Below are positions 8,914 to 16,056 of a DNA stretch of 64,000 nucleotides, piece after piece. Position 1 is the first letter of the stretch. Every line of letters begins with the position of its first letter. The notes beneath the pieces are model-generated. The model was given only the letters and a program-made list of their open reading frames with translations, searched no databases and was not told the origin of the DNA. The stretch is taken from the NCBI RefSeq assembly GCF_017813395.1, contig NZ_JAGIZB010000012.1:62001-126000 (forward strand), given 5' to 3'. This DNA is from Pararoseomonas baculiformis (GTDB lineage: Bacteria > Pseudomonadota > Alphaproteobacteria > Acetobacterales > Acetobacteraceae). A program made the translations under genes and the position numbers.

Positions 8914-10067
8914 GGCGCGAGCCCCCGCAGCTCGGCCTCATCCTCCAGCGCGGCGGCCAGTGCCGCGGCGAGGGATGGAACGGGCGGAGGAGAGATGGGC
9001 GTGGCGCCCGAAGGGGCGGGCGGGGGGTGGGTATCCGTGGCTGGCCAAGCATTGGATGGCGGGATCGCCCGGTCCACCGGCTCGGCCGACCAGGCCGTCC
9101 GCCGGCCAGCCAGGTTGGGGCCGACACCGGCAGGGAATGCGGAAACGGAGCCCCGGGCCTGCTCCGTGACCAGGGCCAGCGCCGGGCTGGCCGGTCGATC
9201 CCGCAGGCCGCGATCCTCCACGGCGGCAAGACCCGGGCTGCGGGGCAGCGGATCGGTGCTGGGGGCGACGGCCGGGTTGGGAGCGATTGCGCCATGCGGT
9301 CCGCGGGTGGCGGAGGCAAGAGCGAGGCGAAAGGGGCGTGCTGTGGGCGGCGGCGCCTCGGCTGGACCGGACCTTGTTCCGGTGCCGCTGCTCCAGGGCC
9401 TTGCCGGGTTGTCCCGCTCCGGCAGGGCGGCAACGCCCGCAGCAGGAAGCAATGCGGGAGCCGCGGCGTCCCCGGCCGTAGAAGGCCGGGCGGAGGCAGA
9501 GCCTGGCGCGGCCGCCCGGGGCGCCGTGGTGGACGCGCTGGCCCCCGCACGCCGCAGCAGGTCCCGTATGCGCGCCTCCACCACTGCTTCGGGCTCCAAG
9601 ACAGGGGATGAAGCGAAGAGGATGCGGGTGAAGCCATGCTCCACGGTGGGCGGCAGAAGCGCGGCGGCCATGGCATCCACTTCGGGCGCCGGGGCAGCGG
9701 CGATGGTATCGAGCGGCAGGCGGCCCTCGCGCGCCACGAGAAGGGCCGTTTCCGCGAAGCCCGGGAGCCGGTCCTGCTCGCCGGAGGCGCCGGCCAGTTC
9801 CAGCACGGCGAGATCGAGCTCACCGGGCGCGGCCAAACCTTCCCGCAGCAAGCAGAGTGAGCGGAGATGGGCCATCGCGACGCCCAGGGGATCGTTGGAG
9901 CGCGCGGCGATCTCCAGCGCCTGGCTGCGCGCACGGAAGGAGGGGGCGCCGATCACCGGCCCATCCGCCCCCCCGAGCTGCCAGCTGCCCGGCGCGCCGG
10001 GCAGCGGGCGCAGCGCCCGGAGCTCCATCGCCTCACGCGATCCGACGGAGTTCCAGGCGGTGCTCAT
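8910..10067 (-). CDS. Proline/alanine-rich tail-associated protein of unknown function
   Basis: 385 residues. Start ATG at 10067 with GGAGG nine bases upstream. Residues 1-160 are probably folded and helical (SQALEIAARSNDPLGVAMAHL; ELDLAVLELAGASGEQD). Residues 165-355 are Pro/Ala/Ser-rich and low in complexity, likely disordered. The protein ends in an acidic helix (LAAALAAALEDEAELRGLAP). It occupies the tube-to-hub position where many tails carry an assembly chaperone or tape measure, but it lacks the length and heptads of a tape-measure protein. No family recognised. Confidence 0.65.
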   Translation of the reverse strand: MSTAWNSVGSREAMELRALRPLPGAPGSWQLGGADGPVIGAPSFRARSQALEIAARSNDPLGVAMAHLRSLCLLREGLAAPGELDLAVLELAGASGEQDRLPGFAETALLVAREGRLPLDTIAAAPAPEVDAMAAALLPPTVEHGFTRILFASSPVLEPEAVVEARIRDLLRRAGASASTTAPRAAAPGSASARPSTAGDAAAPALLPAAGVAALPERDNPARPWSSGTGTRSGPAEAPPPTARPFRLALASATRGPHGAIAPNPAVAPSTDPLPRSPGLAAVEDRGLRDRPASPALALVTEQARGSVSAFPAGVGPNLAGRRTAWSAEPVDRAIPPSNAWPATDTHPPPAPSGATPISPPPVPSLAAALAAALEDEAELRGLAP

Positions 10068-10086
10068 CGCTGCCTCCTGCCGCTGG

Positions 10087-10482
10087 TCATGCGGGGGCCG
10101 CCGCCGGCGGGTCGTCCCGCACGCGGGCAGCGCTGAACATGTAGGTGCCTTCCCCGTGCTCGCCGGCAGACATGGCGAAGCTGCGGCCGGTCAGGTAGCA
10201 CTCGTCGAAGGTGACGGTCCGGCTCGTCTCGCCATGGCGCAGCGTGGCCATGAGCTGGAACATGCCTGCGCCGACAGCGTCGAGGGCGGGGCTGGTGGAG
10301 GCCACGACCAGCCGGCCTTCCACCGATTCCGGGCCGGAGATGACCGCGATGCGCTCCGTGCTGCCGAGCGCGTAGACATTGGTCCGCTGGCGGGCCTGGC
10401 GGAACTCGAGGGCGCGCACGCCTTCGATCGGCTTGCCGTCCAGGCTGACGGTGCTCTCGCTCGCGGCGTAGATGGTGGGCAT
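10087..10482 (-). CDS. Tail tube protein
   Basis: 131 residues. The ATG at 10482 follows a strong AAGGGAGGA site. Short all-beta protein located immediately after the sheath, with EGVRALEFRQARQRTNVYALG and MATLRHGETSRTVTFDECYL patterns. Size and place fit the inner tube subunit that stacks in hexameric rings. A free C-terminal Ala/Pro tail (PPAAAPA) is present. The family call rests mainly on synteny and length. Confidence 0.75.
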   Translation of the reverse strand: MPTIYAASESTVSLDGKPIEGVRALEFRQARQRTNVYALGSTERIAVISGPESVEGRLVVASTSPALDAVGAGMFQLMATLRHGETSRTVTFDECYLTGRSFAMSAGEHGEGTYMFSAARVRDDPPAAAPA

Positions 10483-10509
10483 GCGTCCTCCCTTCTGCTG
10501 GCGGCCGGC

Positions 10510-12204
10510 TCAGACCTTCACGCGGATGGTGGCGTAGACGTAGTCAATGGCACGCACGGGCCGGACGGCGACATCCACGCGGACAATGCCCTGCCCGAAA
10601 TCCTGCTGCGTCGAGTAGACATCCACGAGGAAGGCCGGGTCCGTCCCGTCGGTGGACGGCACCAGCCAGCCGGCGCGCTCCATCCGGGTGAAGGTGGCGA
10701 CAAGCTGCTGCCGCAGCGCCGTGCGTGCCTCATCCGTGTTGGTGGTGCCGATGAAGCGCTCGGCGGTCGCCTTTGTCTCCCGGATGGCCGAATCGGCGAC
10801 ACGGGTGACCGAGATCTGGTCCCCCGTGGTGTCGATGCCCTTCAGCGCGACGACGCCCACCCCGATGCGGTCCTGCACGACGAACAGGTTGGTGCCCGGG
10901 CCGAGAAGGCGGTTCAGCTCGCTTTCGCGGTAGCGCGCCGGGGCGATATCGAACAGCGGCAAGGGCTTGAAGGTCGGCGCGATCTCGGGGCTGAGGCGGC
11001 CGATCGCGCCGGCCACGGCGCCCGCAGCGCCGCTGGGCGAGACGAGCACGAAGCGCCGCCCGCGCACGGCTGCGGCGTGGGCGCGGATGGCGTCCGGCGA
11101 TCCCTGCTCCGCCGGGGTGACGGCACCGAAGGCGATGCGGGGCGCGGCGGCATCCGCCATGCGGACAGCATGGGCAAGCAGCGCCTGATGGATGCCTGCA
11201 ACCTCGGGACCGGGCCGGGCTGCCTCGACAGAGGCAAGGACGAGGTCGATCCGGGGGTCGTCCTCCAGACGGTCGATGGCGGTGGCGTAGTCGGCAACCC
11301 CCGGCGAGCTGCCGCCGCTAAAATCCTGCGGCGCGTCCGTGCCGCGTGGAAGGCGCGCCTCGGCAGGCAGGGAGGGCAGGATGCGGGCACGGACCAGGCG
11401 ACCTTCGCGCAGCAGCACGTCCGGCAGGTAACGCTCATCGTCCGGGTCCATGGAAAGCCCCGCGTAGCTTTCCTGGAGGCCGCGCTGCGACACGCGCAGG
11501 CCGATCCGCGGCCCGGTGGCGGTGATCTGCACGCTGAGCCCGCTGGGATCCACGCCGTCGCCCGGCAGCAGCTGGAGCAGGTCGCGCGCGCCGGCGGCTT
11601 CCTTGACTGGAAGGGGGGCGCCATCCGCCGCGAAGGCGAAGGTGCCATCCGCCGGCAGGGTTCCGGCCCCGAAGCCCGGATCCAGCGCCACGACGTGGCG
11701 GGAGTTGCGGTTGATCGTCTCGAAGAGATCATCCGGCTGCCCGGGCGCGACACGGAGATCCGAGAAGGTCTCCGCCACACGGCCGCCGCGCAGCAGGCGA
11801 AGGGTCACCCGGACCGGTGCGTTATCGGCGCCGGTCACCGCCTGCAGGTCGGCGCGCAGCTCATTGCCCCAGGCGCCGGCAGCGCGGCACACAAGCCGGA
11901 CGCAGACCGCTCCGTCGGGGTTGCGCAGCTCCGTCTGCGCGCGCGCTCCGCCCGGGACGGCCGAGACCACGACCTCCGCCGCGCCATTGGCGAGCGCGTG
12001 GACCGCCTCCGGCATGCTCGCTTCCGTGCCCGGGCCCAGTATCTCCCGCAGTTCCGAGGTTCGGGTGACGCCGACGAGGGCGCCATCGGCAGGGGCGCGA
12101 TCCACGAGGCCAACGACGCCGACGATGCCGCTGGCCGCTGGCAGCGGAGGGACGATGTCGAAGCGGGCCTGGACCTGGACGCCGGGAACGATGAGCGTCG
12201 CCAT
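10510..12204 (-). CDS. Contractile tail sheath protein
   Basis: 564 residues from ATG 12204 (MATLIVPGVQV), with GGAGGCAGGG upstream. An upstream extension of the frame is poor in coding character. The N-terminus, the RTSELREILGPG segment, VYSTQQDFGQGIVRVDVAVRP near the end and the C-terminal strand (DYVYATIRVKV) fit the phage tail sheath family (gpFI/gp18 and Afp2-4). The C-terminal arms exchange strands between subunits to form the contractile mesh. First gene of the structural operon; only one sheath gene is present, unlike the three of Afp-type loci. Confidence 0.88.
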   Translation of the reverse strand: MATLIVPGVQVQARFDIVPPLPAASGIVGVVGLVDRAPADGALVGVTRTSELREILGPGTEASMPEAVHALANGAAEVVVSAVPGGARAQTELRNPDGAVCVRLVCRAAGAWGNELRADLQAVTGADNAPVRVTLRLLRGGRVAETFSDLRVAPGQPDDLFETINRNSRHVVALDPGFGAGTLPADGTFAFAADGAPLPVKEAAGARDLLQLLPGDGVDPSGLSVQITATGPRIGLRVSQRGLQESYAGLSMDPDDERYLPDVLLREGRLVRARILPSLPAEARLPRGTDAPQDFSGGSSPGVADYATAIDRLEDDPRIDLVLASVEAARPGPEVAGIHQALLAHAVRMADAAAPRIAFGAVTPAEQGSPDAIRAHAAAVRGRRFVLVSPSGAAGAVAGAIGRLSPEIAPTFKPLPLFDIAPARYRESELNRLLGPGTNLFVVQDRIGVGVVALKGIDTTGDQISVTRVADSAIRETKATAERFIGTTNTDEARTALRQQLVATFTRMERAGWLVPSTDGTDPAFLVDVYSTQQDFGQGIVRVDVAVRPVRAIDYVYATIRVKV

Positions 12205-12383
12205 TTCGTAACCCTGCCTCCATGCCTGGTTGCCCCGCGGGCGGGGACCCTGCCATGCCCGGTCCGGATCCGCCGCGAAGAGCCAGCTTATGAGGCCAAT
12301 GCGCGAGGGCGGAGCTTTCCGGCCCAGCAAAGGCATCTTGGCGGGTGCAGGATTGGCTGGCACCCGGCTTGAAGGTTCAAAAA

Positions 12384-12417
12384 GGGTTCATGCCGGCCCA
12401 TGAACCCGGGGTTCATG
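12384..12417. promoter_or_regulatory. Three alternating copies of the 9-mer GGGTTCATG
   Basis: GGGTTCATG occurs at 12384-12392, its complement CATGAACCC at 12399-12407, and the direct copy again at 12409-12417. Adjacent copies form perfect inverted repeats with 6- and 1-base spacers. The array overlaps the last codons and stop of the response-regulator gene and lies about 180 bases upstream of the sheath start. It could be a terminator-like hairpin for the regulator or an operator for the tail operon; there is no U-run, which favours neither clearly. Confidence 0.5.
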
Positions 12418-13059
12418 CATCTGCGGGAGGCCACCGGGGCGGGGCCGTGCGATGTCCCCCCGCCGTTCCAGTTTCAGCTTGGTGAGGATGTGGTGCACGT
12501 GGTTCTTCGCCGTGGCGACTGCGATGCCGAGGGAGCGGGCGATCTGCTTGTTCGACATGCGCTGCTGCAGCAGCTGCAGCACCTCCTCCTCGCGTTCCGA
12601 GAGGCGCGAGGGCGGGGCCGGCAGAGGGAAGCCCGAGCGCAGCGCGAAGACACGGCGGAACAGGAGATGGGCGAGGCGCGGCGGGCAACGGAACTCGCCC
12701 CGCAAGGCGTCGTGGACGGCCTCCGCCAGGTCGTCGGGTGAGCCGTCACGCGTGACATATCCAGCCGCGCCCGCTTCCGCACAGGCGAGGACGTGATCGT
12801 CGGATTCCGGGATGGCAAGGGTAATCACGGGCACCCCGGGCATCGCAGCGGCCAGTTGCCTGATGGACCCGATGACATCCTCTCCCTCGATGTCGAGCAG
12901 GATCGCGTCGGGCATCAGCGCCGCAGCGGTGCGCAGTGCGTCCTCGCCCGATGTGACGCAACTGACTTCCGCGAAGCGTTGATCATGCCGCAGGATGCAG
13001 GCGATGCCATCGCGGTGGAGACGGATGTCGCCGACGACGAGGAGATGGACGGGCTTCAT
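12388..13059 (-). CDS. LuxR/NarL-type response regulator
   Basis: 223 residues. The receiver domain (1-120) has the phospho-acceptor Asp in AILLDIEGED and the conserved Lys replaced in the TRDGSP loop (Arg-Asp instead of the usual Lys-Pro). The first acidic pocket is single (VVGDIRL). Residues 150-205 form the HTH_LuxR domain (LSEREEEVLQLLQQRMSNKQIARSLGI, in part; VKNHVHHIL-type helix). The degenerate receiver suggests atypical or phosphorylation-independent control. It lies upstream of and co-oriented with the tail operon, a likely target by inference. Confidence 0.85.
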   Translation of the reverse strand: MKPVHLLVVGDIRLHRDGIACILRHDQRFAEVSCVTSGEDALRTAAALMPDAILLDIEGEDVIGSIRQLAAAMPGVPVITLAIPESDDHVLACAEAGAAGYVTRDGSPDDLAEAVHDALRGEFRCPPRLAHLLFRRVFALRSGFPLPAPPSRLSEREEEVLQLLQQRMSNKQIARSLGIAVATAKNHVHHILTKLKLERRGDIARPRPGGLPQMHEPRVHGPA

Positions 13060-13320
13060 GGACCTCTCCGGCTCAGTGGTGATCCTGACTGGTGCCGCAG
13101 GTCGCGCAGGGTGCGATACACGGGACCGCCTTCATCGGTCTGACCAGCCTGAACCACTCGTCCCGCTTGATACAAGTTTGTTTCGGTGAAGGCTTCGCGT
13201 CTGGAGGAGAGTGAAGCGCGATGCGGCTATGTCTGGCTTCAACACCTGTGTCAAAACCGAGACCTGGTCAGATTTGCATGACCGCGACACGATATGCTGT
13301 GAATCCCGGATGTCATCTAC
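13060..13320. other. Upstream region of the response regulator, no gene seen
   Basis: About 260 bases without a convincing coding frame on either strand, lower in GC than its surroundings (for example TTGATACAAGTTTGTTTCGG near 13168). It presumably carries the promoter of the response-regulator gene. I could not fix -35/-10 boxes. Confidence 0.4.
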
Positions 13321-13512
13321 CTAGCGGCCTGGCATGGCTTTGTGCATGGCGCCTTCGCCATCGGCGACTTCGTGCCTGATCCCCTTTGGGAGGTAGTGCC
13401 GCAGCAGCTCCGGCAGGACGATGACTCCCTGCTTGATGGCATCACGCAACAGTTCCGCGCCAGGGCCGGTCAGCACCGGCCTTGGCGCGGAGCTTCTCTT
13501 TGTGTCCGGCAT
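13321..13512 (-). CDS. Small hypothetical protein (uncertain)
   Basis: 63 residues from ATG 13512 (MPDTKRSSAPRPVL). It has a helical centre (GAELLRDAIKQGVIVLPELL) and a basic C-terminus. No clear ribosome site precedes it and I recognise no family. An upstream extension to 13605 is possible but less coding-like. May be a chance frame. Confidence 0.3.
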   Translation of the reverse strand: MPDTKRSSAPRPVLTGPGAELLRDAIKQGVIVLPELLRHYLPKGIRHEVADGEGAMHKAMPGR

Positions 13513-13690
13513 GCGAGGCAAGTGCAGGGTTTCGGTCGGAACGATGGGGCTATTTGACCGCGTTGCCCCAATCCGGGAGCAGAAGCCGGACTGCCTGGGA
13601 GACACGAGCCGTCACATCGCGGGCCCATCCAAACAGCAGATCACTTACGCGGGCGTATTCGAAGCAGTGCCTGCGGCGGGCAGCTCCCCT

Positions 13691-15334
13691 TCAGCGCCCG
13701 GATGCGGCGAGTAGCGCGCAGGCATCGCCGAACCATTCGGCGGCGCGGTCCAGGTGGTCGCCATGGCAGTGGAGACCCCAGGCATTGTCGCCGCTCGGCT
13801 TAAGACTCCCGGCGTTGTAGGCCGCGGCGACCAGGATCGGGTTGGTCTCGGTGGAATCCATCCCGCGCCGGATATAGGCTGCGCCCAGATCCAGGGCGAC
13901 CTCGGGCCTGTAGATCGCGAGGTCCGTTGGAGGCGGGTTCGGCTTGGCGTTGAAGCGCGGAAAGTCGGAGTCCGCGTAACCCAGCCGTTGTTTCTGGTTC
14001 AGGTCTCGCGCCGTCTCGGCCAGCATCTGCATCGGTCCGGCGCTGTAGTCGGTTCTGTGCGCTTCCCACCGGAAGGTCCTCGGGCCGGTGAAACCGTCCT
14101 TCCGGTAGATGCCCACCTCTGTGGCGATGGTCATGATGATCAGCTCCGGCGGGACCCCATGCTTGGCGGAGTACTTTGCTATCAAGGAGCCGAACGCAGC
14201 GATGATGGCTCCGCAGGTGGCCGGGTTTCCGGGACTGCGGACGGGATGAAGCCCGCCGTCACGATCTTTCAGATAGATACCGTGGCGATCCACCCGCCAC
14301 TTTCGCCCGCTGAATGGGTTGAACCAATCCCGTTCCTGAACGGCCGGCAGGCTCCGCCATTGGATTGCGCCGGCCACCGTATCGCCATCGCCGCCCGCTT
14401 CCTCCGCCGTGACCGGACCGGGTCTGATCGGTTCAAGAGGGGGCCGTTCCAGCCTTTCGAGCGGTGGCGGCTTGGGCGATCCGGTCCAGCGGGCCAGTAC
14501 CTGCGACAGGTTGTCGGCCCAGCTCTCGTCACCGCCGTCGGGGAGCTTGCCCGCGAGAAGCCCGCGCGTGGAAAGGCCAGCGACCTGGACATGGGGCTTC
14601 TCGAAATTCAGTGGCTCCAGTCCGTGCTCGCGGGCCAGCGCGTGATAGGTCCGCCACCAGCCCGCTGTCTCGGGCGTGCCGTCCTCCCAAGGGTTCACCC
14701 CCGGCTTGTCGATCACCATGTCCACCGCGAGGCCGTACTGGTGATAGGACTCGAACGGGCGCGCATGGGTCACCACGCGGCCGATGATGCGGCCGTTCCG
14801 ATCGCGGCCTTGCGCGAAGAGGTGCTGCTGCCGCTCCGGCGAGCGGAAGGCCTCGAAAACCCGCATCGGTACGGCCCTGTCGCGCAAAGCCGCCTGTAGC
14901 CGGACGAGGCGCTCGCGCATCGCCGGGTGCAGCTTCGCCTGGTCCGTGTCGCGTGTCTCCGGGTTGACGGGTGAGCGGGCGGCGGAAGCTGCCGGCACGG
15001 TGGCGGTGCGGGGCGAGGCGGCCGCCGTGGCCTGCTGCCCGAACAGCGCGCCCCAGGTGCGCTCGCCGACGATGCCGTCCTGGTGAAGGCCACGGGCACG
15101 CTGGAACGCCGTGGCGGCGGAAGCGGTACGCGGGCCGAACACGCCGGCAATGTCGCCGACCGGTGCGCCTGCCGTCCCTGTGCGGGGCAACCGCGCGCCG
15201 CGCAGGTCGGCGCAGGCGAAGCCGTGCTCCGACAGGCGCATCTGCACGGCCAGCACCGCTTCCCCGATCGCCGGCGGCGTGCACAGGCGCAGCTGGACGC
15301 CCGGGTAAGGCAAGCTCGCGCTCACGCGGCACAT
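13691..15334 (-). CDS. Bifunctional peptidoglycan hydrolase: PG-binding, M15 peptidase and transglycosylase-like domains
   Basis: 547 residues from ATG 15334; a GTG at 15325 forms a GTGA overlap with the lipoprotein stop and is an equally good start (544 residues). Residues 24-100 are a peptidoglycan_binding_1 domain (FGPRTASAATAFQRARGLHQDGIVGERTW, in part). Residues 155-252 are an M15-type D,D- or L,D-peptidase with zinc ligands His198 and Asp205 (SYHQYGLAVDMV) and His248 (EKPHVQ). Residues 370-540 resemble a lysozyme/transglycosylase fold with a candidate Glu in MTIATEVG and an AAAYNAGSL motif. No signal peptide is seen, as in endolysins. It probably cleaves both glycan and peptide bonds. 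Confidence 0.82.
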   Translation of the reverse strand: MCRVSASLPYPGVQLRLCTPPAIGEAVLAVQMRLSEHGFACADLRGARLPRTGTAGAPVGDIAGVFGPRTASAATAFQRARGLHQDGIVGERTWGALFGQQATAAASPRTATVPAASAARSPVNPETRDTDQAKLHPAMRERLVRLQAALRDRAVPMRVFEAFRSPERQQHLFAQGRDRNGRIIGRVVTHARPFESYHQYGLAVDMVIDKPGVNPWEDGTPETAGWWRTYHALAREHGLEPLNFEKPHVQVAGLSTRGLLAGKLPDGGDESWADNLSQVLARWTGSPKPPPLERLERPPLEPIRPGPVTAEEAGGDGDTVAGAIQWRSLPAVQERDWFNPFSGRKWRVDRHGIYLKDRDGGLHPVRSPGNPATCGAIIAAFGSLIAKYSAKHGVPPELIIMTIATEVGIYRKDGFTGPRTFRWEAHRTDYSAGPMQMLAETARDLNQKQRLGYADSDFPRFNAKPNPPPTDLAIYRPEVALDLGAAYIRRGMDSTETNPILVAAAYNAGSLKPSGDNAWGLHCHGDHLDRAAEWFGDACALLAASGR

Positions 15335-16056
15335 CCCCTCGCGCTCCGCGCGGCGGCGATCGCGCGCCGCAGATCCTGGGCAGGCCGGCCGAATGCGGTG
15401 CCATCCGCGCCCGCTTGATCGAGGAGGCGCTCCGCCTCAGCGATGCGGACGCAACCACCCGACGTGCCCGCCTGGAGCACTCCGTTCAAGGTGGCGTCCG
15501 CCGCGTAGTAGAAGCCCGCCGGCCGCGCCGCGGGCCCGGCCTGCGCCGCCATCGCGCGGCGCAGCAGCGCGTCGTTCTGTGCCGCCGCGTCGGCGCGGTC
15601 ACCCGCAGCGTCGCGCCGACGCTGGCTCGCGTCCAGCAGCCCTGACTCCGCCTCTCTGCGGTCCACCATCGGATCCGGGCGCTGCCCGGCCGCTACGAGC
15701 GTCGCCCCGTAATTCGCGATGGCGCAGTCCAGGTACTCGCGCCGCCGCGGCCCCGCGTTCATGCCCAGCCGGCGGCAACTGTCGGCCCTGAGGAGGCGGA
15801 GCTGGCCGCAGCCCTCCTGTGCGGGCTCGCAGGACACGGAGCGGTCCGCGACCGCCGCGAATGCCCCTCTCCCGTGCAGGGCCTTGACCTCCTGCAGCTC
15901 GGCCATGGTCGGGTTCAGCACTTGCCCGATGGCGCCGCCCGCCCCGGCCGCGACCTGCTGCCCCAGATCGCAGCCGGCGAGCATCATGGCCGCGCAGGCG
16001 ACAATCAGGGCACGGGCCAGTCCACCGCGGGCGCCGGCGTGCATCGGGCGTCTCAT
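15322..16056 (-). CDS. Lipoprotein of the envelope operon
   Basis: 244 residues. ATG 16056 overlaps the stop of the membrane-protein gene (ATGA). The signal peptide has a basic N-terminus and a lipobox (MMLAGC, Cys about residue 29). The mature part is Cys-rich (CEPAQEGC; DSCRRLG; DCAIANYG; GGCVRIAEAERLLD) and Ala/Arg-rich with predicted helices. No family recognised. The coupled order suggests it works with the membrane protein and the peptidoglycan hydrolase, possibly as a spanin- or anchor-like partner; that is inference. Confidence 0.75.
   Translation of the reverse strand: MRRPMHAGARGGLARALIVACAAMMLAGCDLGQQVAAGAGGAIGQVLNPTMAELQEVKALHGRGAFAAVADRSVSCEPAQEGCGQLRLLRADSCRRLGMNAGPRRREYLDCAIANYGATLVAAGQRPDPMVDRREAESGLLDASQRRRDAAGDRADAAAQNDALLRRAMAAQAGPAARPAGFYYAADATLNGVLQAGTSGGCVRIAEAERLLDQAGADGTAFGRPAQDLRRAIAAARSARGCAA

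Noticed and set aside
8599-12372. Very long open frame on the plus strand (over 1250 codons) opposite the tail operon
   Set aside because: Its protein is low in complexity and Arg/Gly/Ala-rich; the minus strand carries recognisable sheath, tube and hub adaptor proteins. High GC creates open antisense frames.
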